From Stenotrophomonas maltophilia (GTDB lineage Bacteria > Pseudomonadota > Gammaproteobacteria > Xanthomonadales > Xanthomonadaceae), in the NCBI RefSeq assembly GCF_004920835.1, contig NZ_QFHO01000018.1, positions 1 through 64,000 of the forward strand: DNA of 64,000 nt, read 5' to 3'. Of the stretch, positions 44,391 through 52,839 are shown piece by piece (position 1 is the stretch's first letter; every line of letters begins with the position of its first letter). Made by a program: the position numbers and the translations under genes. Below the pieces are notes generated by a model that saw only the letters and a program-made list of their open reading frames with translations, was not told the DNA's origin and made no database searches.

Positions 44391-45080
44391 ATGCGCCTGC
44401 TGCTGGTCGAAGACAATCAGGATCTGGCCGATGCCATCATCCGCCGCATGCGCCGCAGTGGGCACGCCGTGGACTGGCAGGCCGATGGCCTGGCCGCCGC
44501 CAGCGTGCTGCGCTACCAGAGTTTTGATCTGGTGGTGCTGGATATCGGCCTGCCGAAACTGGATGGGCTGCGGGTGCTCGCAGGCATGCGCGAGCGTGGT
44601 GACAGCACACCGGTGCTGATGCTGACCGCACGCGATGGCATCGAAGATCGCGTGCAGGCGCTGGATGTCGGTGCCGACGATTACCTGGGCAAGCCATTCG
44701 ATTTCCGCGAGTTCGAAGCGCGCTGCCGCGTGCTGCTGCGCCGCGCGCGTGGCCAGGCCAGTGAGGTGGTGCAGATCGGGGGGTTCCAATTCGACAATGC
44801 CGCGCACCGCGTCAGTCTCGACGGCGAACCGATCGAACTGCCCAACCGCGAGTACCGGTTGCTGGAGATTCTGGTCGGCCGCCTCGGCCAGGTGGTCGGC
44901 AAGGACGAAATCGGCAATGGCCTGTTCGGCTTCGATGACGAGGCCGGTCCGAATGCGATCGAGCTGTACATCGGTCGCCTGAGAAAAAAACTGGCCGCTG
45001 CGCCGTTGCGCATCACTACGGTGCGCGGTGTCGGCTACCTGCTGGAAGCCAGTGATACCCATGCCGACGCCGATGGCTGA
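44391..45080 (+). CDS. OmpR-family response regulator (TctD-like)
   Basis: This 229-aa two-component regulator has a receiver domain with phosphoacceptor Asp51 (VVLDIGLPKLDG), conserved acidic pocket (VEDNQD) and Lys in LGKPFDF, followed by a winged-helix DNA-binding domain (LPNREYRLLEILVGRLGQVV, with RKKLAAAPLRITTVRGVGYLL). It overlaps the sensor kinase gene by about 20 bp. TctD relatives control tricarboxylate uptake; the divergent porin-CitMHS operon is the obvious target. Confidence 0.93.
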   Translation: MRLLLVEDNQDLADAIIRRMRRSGHAVDWQADGLAAASVLRYQSFDLVVLDIGLPKLDGLRVLAGMRERGDSTPVLMLTARDGIEDRVQALDVGADDYLGKPFDFREFEARCRVLLRRARGQASEVVQIGGFQFDNAAHRVSLDGEPIELPNREYRLLEILVGRLGQVVGKDEIGNGLFGFDDEAGPNAIELYIGRLRKKLAAAPLRITTVRGVGYLLEASDTHADADG

Positions 45081-46464
45081 CGCACGTGCTGCGACTGCGG
45101 CGCCGGGTTCGTTGCGGCGCACCCTGCTGCTCTACCTCGGCGTGCTGCTGGCGGTGTTCGCGGTGGCCCTGCTCTTCGCCGCACGCGATTACGGCCAGCG
45201 CGCCGCCAACCGATCCTATGATCACCTGCTGGTGTCCTCGGCGCTGTCCATCGCCGATTCGGTGGCCCTGGTCGACGGCCAATGGCAGGTCGACCTGCCT
45301 TATGCGGCGCTGGACCTGCTGGCGATGGCGCCGGAGGATCGCGTGTTCTATCGGGTCGCCGACAGCCGCGGCAACCTGATCACCGGCTATGGCGACCTGC
45401 CGGAGCCGCCGCGCCGGCCCGGCACGCAACCGCAGTTGTTCGATGCCGCCTACAGCGGCGAGACCGTGCGCTTCGTGGTGGTCGGCCGCAGTTTCGCGGC
45501 CGCCTCGGCGCAGGGCGAGGTGCAGGTCCAGGTCGGCCAGACCCGGCGCGCCCGCGAAGCGGTGGCGCAGGACCTGGTCAATCGAGCGTTGCTGGCGATC
45601 GGTGTGCTGTCCGGCCTGCTGCTGGCGCTGGTGGCCTTTGGCGTGCACCGCGCGTTCCGGCCGCTGGTGCGGGTGGAACGCGAGCTGTCGCGCCGCGAGC
45701 CGTCCGACCTGAAACCGCTGGATGCGCGCGTGCCGCGTGAGATGGACCAGATGGTGGCCGCCTTGAACCGCTTCATGGAGCGCCTGTCCAGCAGCAATGA
45801 AACCCTGCGTGCGTTCATGGCCGAGGCCGCGCACCAGATGCGCACGCCCTTGGCCGCGCTGCGTGCGCAGGCGCAGCTGGCGCTGGACGACGACGACCCG
45901 GAAGACATGCGCCGCAGCCTGCAGGCGATCGAGCGCAACGCCACCCATATGAGCCGGTTGCTCAACCAGCTGCTCAGCGATGCCAGCGTGATCCATCGTT
46001 CGCACCTGCAGCGCTTTGCAACGGTGGACCTGGCCGAGACCGTGCACCAGGCCCTGCATGAAGCGCTGCCGCAGGCCGGCCCGGCGCCGCGCGTGCAACT
46101 GGCGATGACCGCCGAGCCGGTGCAGGTGCATGGCGATGCACTGCTGCTGCGCGAGGCGATCAAGAACCTGGTCGACAACGCCCTGAAGTACGGTGGCGAT
46201 GGCCCCTTGCAGATCGCACTGACCGTGGAAGGTGGGCAGGCGGTGCTGACCATTGCCGACCACGGTACCGGGATTGCCGCAGCAGACGCAGAGCGCGTCT
46301 TTGAACGTTTTGCCCGTGGCGAAGGTGCGCCGTCCGGCGGTGCTGGCCTCGGCCTCGCCATCGTCAAGCGCGTGGTCGACAGCCACGGCGGCCGCATCGA
46401 TCTCAGCAACCGTCCGCAGGGCGGCTTGATCGCTACCATCCGCCTGCCCCGGAGCAGTTCATGA
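45061..46464 (+). CDS. TctE-like sensor histidine kinase
   Basis: This protein of about 467 aa has two membrane helices (about residues 19-41 and 177-199) that enclose a TctE-type periplasmic sensor domain, a short HAMP-like linker, a HisKA domain with phosphoacceptor His258 (AAHQMRTPLAALRAQ) and an ATPase domain (NLVDNALKYGG, DHGTGI, GAGLGLAIVKRVV). The start at 45061 lies inside the regulator gene. Its end overlaps the start of the binding-protein gene by ATGA. TctE relatives sense citrate or tricarballylate, and the divergent operon supports that here. Confidence 0.92.
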   Translation: MPTPMADARAATAAPGSLRRTLLLYLGVLLAVFAVALLFAARDYGQRAANRSYDHLLVSSALSIADSVALVDGQWQVDLPYAALDLLAMAPEDRVFYRVADSRGNLITGYGDLPEPPRRPGTQPQLFDAAYSGETVRFVVVGRSFAAASAQGEVQVQVGQTRRAREAVAQDLVNRALLAIGVLSGLLLALVAFGVHRAFRPLVRVERELSRREPSDLKPLDARVPREMDQMVAALNRFMERLSSSNETLRAFMAEAAHQMRTPLAALRAQAQLALDDDDPEDMRRSLQAIERNATHMSRLLNQLLSDASVIHRSHLQRFATVDLAETVHQALHEALPQAGPAPRVQLAMTAEPVQVHGDALLLREAIKNLVDNALKYGGDGPLQIALTVEGGQAVLTIADHGTGIAAADAERVFERFARGEGAPSGGAGLGLAIVKRVVDSHGGRIDLSNRPQGGLIATIRLPRSSS

Positions 46465-47516
46465 TCCGCCTGTTCGCCGCTGCCGTTGCCCTGCTGCTGG
46501 CCGTGCCGGTGCTGGCCGCGCCGGGCGACGTGCGCCGCTTCCCTGCGCAGGGAAAGGCGGCTGCGCAGCTGCGCATCCACGGCACCACCGACATCGAAGT
46601 GTTCGCGGTGGTCATCGCCGACTACCAGCGCCTGCATCCCGGCACCGAAGTGGTGTACGAGGACATCATCACCCAGGACCTGTACGCGCGTTACCTGCAT
46701 GACCGCGCCGGACCTGCATCGCCGGACCTGCTGATCTCCAGCGGCATGGATCTGCAGACCAAGCTCGTCAACGACGGCCATGCACTGCCGCACCGTTCGG
46801 CGCAGACCGCTGCGCTGCCGGCCTGGGCGCAGTGGCGCAACGAGGCGTTCGGGATCAGCTACGAGCCGGTGGTCATGGTCTACAACACCCGAGCGCTGCC
46901 TGCAGCGAAGGTGCCGCACACCCGGCGTCAGCTGCTGGACCGGCTGCGCGCGGAGGGCGCGCCGCTGCGCGGAAAGGTCGGCACCTATGACATCGAGCGC
47001 AGCAGTGTCGGTTACCTGCTGGCGACCCAGGACGCGCAGCGTGGCAGCATCGCCGGTGCATTGCTGGGTGCGCTCGGTGACAACGACGTGGTGCGCGAAG
47101 AGCGCACCGGCGTGCTGCTGGACCAGCTGGCCAGCGGTCAGCTGTCGCTGGTCTACAACGTGCTCGGCTCCTACGCGCAGGCACGCGTCGATGCCGGCGC
47201 GCCGCTGGCCATCGTCGAACCCGAGGACTACACGCTGGTGGTGCTGCGCACCGCAGTGATTCCGCGCACGGGTCCGCACCCGGAAGAAGCGCGGCGCTTC
47301 CTCGATTACCTGCTGTCGCCACGCGGCCAGCAGGTGCTGTCGCGCGAGGCGCGGCTGATGCCGATCGTCACCGGCAGTGCACGCGGCGCGAATGCACCCG
47401 GCCGCAGCCGCCGCCCGATCCAGCTGGGTCCCGGCCTGCTGGTGTACCTGGACGCGCTCAAGCGGCGCCAGTTCCTCGATGCGTGGCGCAGCAGCGTGGA
47501 GCCGGCGGGGCGCTGA
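46461..47516 (+). CDS. Periplasmic binding protein coupled to the TctDE-like system
   Basis: This 351-aa protein has a signal peptide (residues 1-19, ending VLAAPG) and the type II periplasmic binding fold of iron/2-aminoethylphosphonate-type binding proteins (LRIHGTTDIEVFAVVIADYQ, PDLLISSGMDLQTKL, GISYEPVVMVYNTRAL, RFLDYLLSPRGQQVL). No permease or ATPase gene is present. Its start overlaps the kinase stop (ATGA), so it is made together with the kinase; it probably binds the carboxylate signal and presents it to the sensor, rather than feeding a transporter. That role is inferred. Confidence 0.85.
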   Translation: MIRLFAAAVALLLAVPVLAAPGDVRRFPAQGKAAAQLRIHGTTDIEVFAVVIADYQRLHPGTEVVYEDIITQDLYARYLHDRAGPASPDLLISSGMDLQTKLVNDGHALPHRSAQTAALPAWAQWRNEAFGISYEPVVMVYNTRALPAAKVPHTRRQLLDRLRAEGAPLRGKVGTYDIERSSVGYLLATQDAQRGSIAGALLGALGDNDVVREERTGVLLDQLASGQLSLVYNVLGSYAQARVDAGAPLAIVEPEDYTLVVLRTAVIPRTGPHPEEARRFLDYLLSPRGQQVLSREARLMPIVTGSARGANAPGRSRRPIQLGPGLLVYLDALKRRQFLDAWRSSVEPAGR

Positions 47517-47526
47517 TGCCCTGATG

Positions 47527-47549
47527 GCGCCGGGCCATGCCCAGCGGAG
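47527..47549. repeat. SMAG-type palindrome, slightly decayed
   Basis: GCGCCGGGCCATGCCCAGCGG lies between the binding-protein stop and the LuxR-type regulator start. Confidence 0.55.
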
Positions 47550-47576
47550 GCCGTTGGCTGCCCGTACAATGGCGGC

Positions 47577-48227
47577 ATGAGCGAATACACCATCCTGATC
47601 GCCGATGACCACCCGCTGCTGCGTTCGGCGGTGGTGCAGTCATTGCGGCAGAACCTGCCGCTGGTGCAGGTGCGCGAGGTTGCCAGCGCTGAAGCGCTGG
47701 CTGAGGCACTCGACGCGCACCCGGATGTGGACCTGGTGCTGCTCGACCTGACCATGCCCGGCGCACACGGTTTTTCCGCGCTGCTGCACGTGCGCGGCTC
47801 GCATCCGGACATACCGGTGGTCATCCTCTCGTCCAACGACCACCCGCGTGTGATCCGCCGCGCGCAGCAGTTCGGTGCCGCCGGTTTCATCCCGAAGTCG
47901 GCGCCGGCCGAGACCATCGGCGAGGCGGTGCAGGCCGTGCTTGATGGGGGCCTGTGGTTCCCGGCGATGGCCGCCGAGCGTTCGGAGGCCGATGCGCTGC
48001 TGGCCAGCCGCCTGGCGCAGCTGACCCCGCAGCAGTTCCGCGTGCTGCTGTGCCTGGCCGATGGCCTGCTCAACAAGCAGATTGCTTACACGCTGGGTCT
48101 GGCGGAAAACACGGTGAAGGTGCATGTCACCGCGATCCTGAAGAAGCTCGAATGCCACAGCCGCACGCAGGCCGCAGTGCTGGTGAAGGCGCTGGAGCCT
48201 GAGGGCGACGCCGGCACCGGGTTGTAG
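47577..48227 (+). CDS. NarL/LuxR-family response regulator
   Basis: This 216-aa regulator has a receiver domain with Asp57 (VLLDLTMPGAHGFSALL), acidic pair DD (IADDHP) and Lys in FIPKSAPAETI, followed by a GerE-type helix-turn-helix (LTPQQFRVLLCLADGLLNKQIAYTLGLAENTVKVHVTAILKKL). It converges on the DctB-like hybrid kinase at 48629 and is the likely partner; targets would be dctA and the porin. It is the only NarL-type regulator in the region. Confidence 0.92.
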   Translation: MSEYTILIADDHPLLRSAVVQSLRQNLPLVQVREVASAEALAEALDAHPDVDLVLLDLTMPGAHGFSALLHVRGSHPDIPVVILSSNDHPRVIRRAQQFGAAGFIPKSAPAETIGEAVQAVLDGGLWFPAMAAERSEADALLASRLAQLTPQQFRVLLCLADGLLNKQIAYTLGLAENTVKVHVTAILKKLECHSRTQAAVLVKALEPEGDAGTGL

Positions 48228-48628
48228 TTTCCAACCAACGGCGCAGCCCCTCGTGGGTGGTGCCTGGTTGGTCACCGAGAGCCGGATTGCTGAGGGCTGG
48301 CCGGGTGGGTGGGTAGTGCGGGGACGCCGTAAACCCATCCATGGGGGCTTGGCCGCGGCATCCATGCCGCGGACACCCCGCACTACCCACCCACCCGGCC
48401 GCTGACAGTTCATGGTGTTCTCCCACCCACGGAGAAGAAAAAGAAGATCAAAAGCGGGTCGCGCGCTGCGCTTTCTCGTGTAGAGCGGAGCCGATGCTCG
48501 GCTTCGCGGACCCGCCCAAAGCAGCCGAGCGTGGGCTCGGCTCTACAAAAAAAAGCGGCCCACCCACGGCTTTTGCTTTCCACGACCAACCAGACACCAT
48601 CCACGAGGGGCTGCGCCGTTGGCTGGAA
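48228..48628. repeat. Intergenic gap built of nested inverted repeats
   Basis: The whole 401-bp gap is symmetrical. An outer stem of 45 bp (48229-48273 with 48584-48628, three mismatches) begins 2 bp after the regulator stop and ends exactly at the kinase stop. Inside lie 102-bp inverted element D (48299-48400), a stretch with AGAAGAAAAAGAAGATC, a pair of SMAG-like arms (48479-48545, GTAGAGCGGAGCC/GGCTCGGCTCTAC) and an A-run. No gene is seen. It can act as a terminator for both converging genes. Confidence 0.85.
48299..48400 (-). repeat. 102-bp inverted element, copy D
   Basis: Arms 48299-48323 and 48376-48400 are perfect 25-bp complements, unrelated to arms of the other copies. Core 48324-48375 is the reverse complement form of the core in copies A and C (inner stem CCGCGGCAT/ATGCCGCGG). 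Confidence 0.88.
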
Positions 48629-51271
48629 TCACCCGCGATGCCGCACCAGCAACTGACTCATCAGCGCCCGCAGCGCCGGCGGCTTCACCGGCTTGGCCAT
48701 CATTCCCCAGCCACGTTCGGCGGCCATCTCACGCAATCCCGCATCGCGTTCGGCGGTGACCAGCACCACCGGCGGACGGGCCTGCCACAGCTCTGCCAAT
48801 GTCTCGTACAGCACCGGTCCATGGTGGTCGCCCATGCGTACATCCAGCAGCACCAGCTCCGGCACTGTTCCGGCGGTGGCCAGCTGCAGCGCGGCCTGCG
48901 GGCCGTCGGCCAGCACCACCTCGCAGCCCCAGCGCTCCAGCAACGCGCGGCTGGCTGCACACACGTGCGGGTCGTCGTCGATCACCCACACCCGGCACCC
49001 GCGCAGGGGATTGTCCGCAGCAGGCTCCTGCACCAGCACCGGAGGTGGTGCAGTGGCTGGAATCGCGCTGGCCTCGCCGAATGGCACGCCCACCGCGAAC
49101 ACGCTGCCCTGGCCCAGCTGCGAGCGCAGCCGGATCGGATGGCCGAGCAGGCGGCCGATACGGTCGACGATCGCCAGGCCGAGGCCGGCACCGCGTTGCT
49201 GGCCATCATGCAGGCGGCGGAATTCCTCGAAGATCTCGCCCTGCAACGCGTCCGGAATACCAGGACCCTGGTCGTGCACTTCGATCCACAGCAGCCCTTC
49301 GCGGCGTCGGCAGCCCAGCAGCACGCGGCCGCGCTCGCTGTAGCGCAGTGCATTGGACAGGAAATTCTGCAGGATGCGGCGCAGCAGTGCCTCATCGCTG
49401 ACCACTACGGCATTGGTATCGATCCAGTCGACCACCAGCCCACGCGACTGTGCGGCGATGCCGAATTCGCGTGCGAGCGTCTGCAGCAGCGGCCCGAGCC
49501 GGAAGGCCTGTACACGGGTCGGCAGGCTGCCCGATTCCAGCCGGGCGATATCCAGCAGGCTGTTGAGGATCGCATCCTGCGCGGCCAGTGCAGCGTCGAT
49601 GTGGTCGCTGGTCTGCTGCTGCACCGGGTCACTCAGCTTGCCGCGCAGCACCGAAACGAACATGCGCGCGGCATTGAGCGGTTGCAGCAGGTCGTGCACG
49701 GCCGAGGCGACGAAGCGGGTCTTGTAGCGGTTGGCCTGTTCGGCCTCGCGGCGTGCTTCGTCCAGGTCACGGGTGCGCTCGGCAATCCGATGTTCCAGTG
49801 CATCGGCCAGCGAGCGCAGTTCGCGCGCGGCATTCTTGTAGCTGGTGATGTCGGCGTAGCTGGTGACGAAGCCGCCGTCAGGCAGCGGATTGCCGCGGAT
49901 TTCCAGCACCGTGCCGTCATCCTTCTCGCTCTCGCGCATGTGCGGGCGGCCACTGCGCAGGTGGTTCAGGCGGCGCTCGATGGCCTCGTCGACCGGGCCG
50001 GGACCGAGCAGGCCACGGCGGGCGTTGAAGCGGAACAGCTCTTCGATCGGCCGGCCCACGCGTACCAGGTCCAGCGGGAAGCGGAACAGTTCCAGATAGC
50101 GCGAATTCCAGGCAACCAGGCGCAACTCGCGATCGATCACCACCACGCCCTGCGGCAGGTGTTCGAGGCTGCGGCTGAGTCCGCTGTCGGCGTCGGTGGC
50201 CGCCTGCAGCAGGCCATCCTGTGCGGTGCGCAGTTCCTGTGCGTGCTGCTTGAGCAGGGTTTCCAGTTCGCGGCGGCTGCGCAGTCGATGCTTGGCCAGG
50301 CGCCGCCGCTGCTGCACGAACAGCACCAGGAAGCCCAGTGCCAGCCACGCTGCGCCACCGGTCAGGGCCGCGGCTCGCCCGGCTGCAGTGGCGGCACTGG
50401 CATCGTGCAGCAGGTGCAGGTTCCAGTTCTCGGCTGGCAGCGGCAGGCTCTGCCACAGCATCGGCTGCGGCAGTACAGGATCCAGCAGGCGCACCATGCG
50501 GCCACCGTCGGCCAGCACGTCTTCAGTGCGTGCGCGCAGTGGCTGCAGGGCACGGTCGGCGTACTGGCGCGCATCCAGCATCTCGCGGCGCTCATCGGCG
50601 CCCAGCGGGCGCAGCAGCCTGTAGCGCCAGCTGTCACGGTTGGCCAGGAACACCACGTCGTGGTCGTCACTGGCCAGCACCACGTCCGGGCTGCTCAGCC
50701 ATTCCTGTTCCAGTGCGGACAGCTCGACCTTGATCACCACTACGCCCAGTCGCTTGCCGTCTTCCTCGATGGCCTGCGACAGGTAGTAGCCGGGCACGCC
50801 GGTGGTCATGCCGATCCCGTAGAAGCGGCCACGGCCCTGGGCCAGTGCCTGGCGGTAGTAGGGGCGGTAGCTGTAGTTCTCGCCGACGTTGGTGGTCGGC
50901 TGGTCCCAGTTGCTCGCCGCCACGGCCACGCCATCGTGACCGACCAGAGTCAGGGTGGAAGCGCGGGTGACTTCATTGGCACGTTGCAGCTTGAGGTTCA
51001 GCCGCTGCCGTTCGGTGGGCGAGGGTGGCACGCGTAGTGCGTGCAGAAGATCCGGATCGAGCGCCAGCACCTGCGGCAACGTGCCGAATCGGTCGATACG
51101 CTGCTGCAGCCCCTGGCCGTAAAGCTGAAGCTGGCGTTGCACCTGGCTGCTCTCGTCGCCGAGGGCGCGTCGCCAGGCGTAGTGGCCGGCGGCGACGGCG
51201 CACAGCACGGTGCCGCCGACCATGACCAGCAGGGTGAGCAACAGCATCCGGTGGCGGCTGAGCCAGTACAT
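48629..51271 (-). CDS. DctB-like hybrid sensor histidine kinase
   Basis: This 880-aa inner-membrane sensor has two membrane helices (about 8-30 and 296-318) enclosing a double-Cache domain whose NYSYRPYYRQAL and GMTTGVPGYYLSQAI segments recall the C4-dicarboxylate sensor DctB. A PAS domain (about 365-480) follows, then HisKA with phosphoacceptor His526 (SAVHDLLQPLNAARMF), an ATPase domain (NFLSNALRYS, GAGLGLAIVDRIG) and a C-terminal receiver (VIDDDPHV, LLDVRMGDHHG). It faces the NarL-type regulator and sits beside a porin and dctA, so it probably senses succinate, malate or fumarate. Confidence 0.92.
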   Translation of the reverse strand: MYWLSRHRMLLLTLLVMVGGTVLCAVAAGHYAWRRALGDESSQVQRQLQLYGQGLQQRIDRFGTLPQVLALDPDLLHALRVPPSPTERQRLNLKLQRANEVTRASTLTLVGHDGVAVAASNWDQPTTNVGENYSYRPYYRQALAQGRGRFYGIGMTTGVPGYYLSQAIEEDGKRLGVVVIKVELSALEQEWLSSPDVVLASDDHDVVFLANRDSWRYRLLRPLGADERREMLDARQYADRALQPLRARTEDVLADGGRMVRLLDPVLPQPMLWQSLPLPAENWNLHLLHDASAATAAGRAAALTGGAAWLALGFLVLFVQQRRRLAKHRLRSRRELETLLKQHAQELRTAQDGLLQAATDADSGLSRSLEHLPQGVVVIDRELRLVAWNSRYLELFRFPLDLVRVGRPIEELFRFNARRGLLGPGPVDEAIERRLNHLRSGRPHMRESEKDDGTVLEIRGNPLPDGGFVTSYADITSYKNAARELRSLADALEHRIAERTRDLDEARREAEQANRYKTRFVASAVHDLLQPLNAARMFVSVLRGKLSDPVQQQTSDHIDAALAAQDAILNSLLDIARLESGSLPTRVQAFRLGPLLQTLAREFGIAAQSRGLVVDWIDTNAVVVSDEALLRRILQNFLSNALRYSERGRVLLGCRRREGLLWIEVHDQGPGIPDALQGEIFEEFRRLHDGQQRGAGLGLAIVDRIGRLLGHPIRLRSQLGQGSVFAVGVPFGEASAIPATAPPPVLVQEPAADNPLRGCRVWVIDDDPHVCAASRALLERWGCEVVLADGPQAALQLATAGTVPELVLLDVRMGDHHGPVLYETLAELWQARPPVVLVTAERDAGLREMAAERGWGMMAKPVKPPALRALMSQLLVRHRG

Positions 51272-51290
51272 GGCGGCAGTCTACGCAGGG

Positions 51291-51319
51291 CCGGCGGGCG
51301 TGACGTGCACGCCCGCCGG
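51291..51319. terminator. Hairpin between porin and sensor kinase genes
   Basis: CCGGCGGGCGTG and CACGCCCGCCGG form a perfect 12-bp stem with a 5-nt loop. It has no clear T-tract. It lies after the porin stop on the minus strand and could separate its transcript from that of the kinase. Confidence 0.65.
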
Positions 51320-51337
51320 GGTCTGACGTGGAAGGGG

Positions 51338-52507
51338 TCAGAAGTGCATCTGCGCGCGCAGTTCGAAGATCTCCGGCGTGCTGTGCACGCCACGACGGCT
51401 GGCGTCGACCTTCACGTAGTTGGCCTGGAACTTGAAATGGCTGGTCAGGTACCAGTTCGCGCCCAGGGTCAGGTCGTGCTGGCGGCCGCCGAGGATGCTG
51501 CCGTCGTCGAGGTCGAGGCGGCTGTAGCGGGCCACCAGTTCCACCGCGCCGTAGTCGTGGGCCGGCTTGATGTTGGCCACCGCACCGGCGTTGTACGGGC
51601 GCGATTCGCCGGTCAGCACCCAGCTGGCCATCGCGTACTGGCCGCTGCCGGTGTAGTCGGGCTTGCCGTCATTGCGGGTGACCGTGGCGCGCAGGGCTTC
51701 GGCCTGCAGCGAGAATGGGCCGCGGATCCAGATGCCTTCCAGGCCGGTGCGCCGGATCTGGTCGGCGGTGACCAGCGCGCCGGAATCGACGAAGCGGATA
51801 TCGGTCAGGCCGGCTTCCGGGCGGGCACGCAGGCGTGCGCTGGCTTCGTGGTGGACGTCGCGGCCATCGCTGTAACCACGCGGATTTTCCTGCGAATAGG
51901 CCAGGCCCAGGTGGATTACGTCACCAGGTGCCTTCACCGGGGTCCACACCGCACGCACCGCCTGGGTGGTGCCGGGGTTGTCACCCTGCAGGTCCTTGCC
52001 GCCATAGGCGCCGGCCTGCAACAGGTACTGCGGGCGTTCCAGCACCCATTCCACGCCGGTACGACGGCCTGCGTAGAAGGCCTGCACGGGCAGCGCGGTT
52101 TCCAGGAAGCTGCCGGCGCGCGAGGAGGTATTCGCATCCAGGCCGACCGGGGTCTTCATGTAGCCGAAGCGGAAGCGGCCGATGTCGCGGCCGAAGAAGG
52201 CCTTGCTCTCGAAGCGCACGAATACGTCCAGCCAGGTGTCGGCCTGGAAGTCGTAGTAGACCATCGCGTCGTAGACGCCCTTCTTCTTCAGCGTTGCACC
52301 GAATTCCTTGCGGCGCACGGCATCGTCATCCTCAAGGCCGCTGCCCGAGGAGAAATCGTTGTAGTCGTAGGCGATGTTGGCGGTGGCCGCCAGCTCGGTG
52401 CCGTCGCCGAAGGCGTACTTGGTCGGCCAGTTGTCGAAATCGGCAGCCGAAGCGAAGGCGGGAAGGGCGGCCAGCGACAAGGCCAGCAAGGTGGGAATCG
52501 GGCGCAT
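51338..52507 (-). CDS. OprO/OprP-family porin next to dctA
   Basis: This 389-aa outer-membrane porin has a signal peptide (residues 1-21, ending FASAAD), an OprO/P-type beta barrel (FVRFESKAFFGRDIGRFRFG, SFLETALP) and C-terminal Phe in LRAQMHF. It shares layout and the SGESRPY-like motif (LTGESRPYN) with the porin at 43006, so the two are paralogues. It is divergent from dctA over a 332-bp gap, which suggests that it passes C4-dicarboxylates through the outer membrane. Confidence 0.9.
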   Translation of the reverse strand: MRPIPTLLALSLAALPAFASAADFDNWPTKYAFGDGTELAATANIAYDYNDFSSGSGLEDDDAVRRKEFGATLKKKGVYDAMVYYDFQADTWLDVFVRFESKAFFGRDIGRFRFGYMKTPVGLDANTSSRAGSFLETALPVQAFYAGRRTGVEWVLERPQYLLQAGAYGGKDLQGDNPGTTQAVRAVWTPVKAPGDVIHLGLAYSQENPRGYSDGRDVHHEASARLRARPEAGLTDIRFVDSGALVTADQIRRTGLEGIWIRGPFSLQAEALRATVTRNDGKPDYTGSGQYAMASWVLTGESRPYNAGAVANIKPAHDYGAVELVARYSRLDLDDGSILGGRQHDLTLGANWYLTSHFKFQANYVKVDASRRGVHSTPEIFELRAQMHF

Positions 52508-52839
52508 GTTGTGTGCGGCTCTCTCAGATTGCGTGTGGACAGGACAACAACGGCCGCAAGGGCCGGAACTTTCGCAATGACGCGCCCGGCCGTTCAGCTC
52601 GGGCCACCGGCCTCCCCGTGATCGGGCGGTGCGGCGCCAGTGTAGGCACCGCTGCCACCTGAACCGGGGGGCTAGTACCAATAGGTTATCTGCGCCGGCG
52701 TGCCCGGCGCGTACAAAGGCGTCCATTGGTCGCACCCCCTGCGCGTGCAGCACAGGGCCTGCGAGCAGTTTCCACGGTAACGGTTCCCGTGCAGTGCTGG
52801 GGCCGTACGTGCCTGAAAACGCCCCTTCCGGAGTCCGCC
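52508..52839. promoter_or_regulatory. Divergent promoter region of porin and dctA
   Basis: No gene is seen in this 332-bp gap. Near the middle lies GCTAGTACCAATAGGTTATC (52671-52690), a low-GC island in GC-rich DNA with an imperfect ACC-AAT-AGGT symmetry, a plausible site for the NarL-type regulator. The porin and dctA transcripts must both start here. The region also holds small GC-rich palindromes, for example near 52691-52711. Confidence 0.5.

Noticed and set aside
48341-51037. Plus-strand open frame of 898 codons
   Set aside because: It is antisense to the DctB-like kinase, begins inside an inverted repeat and has shadow composition.
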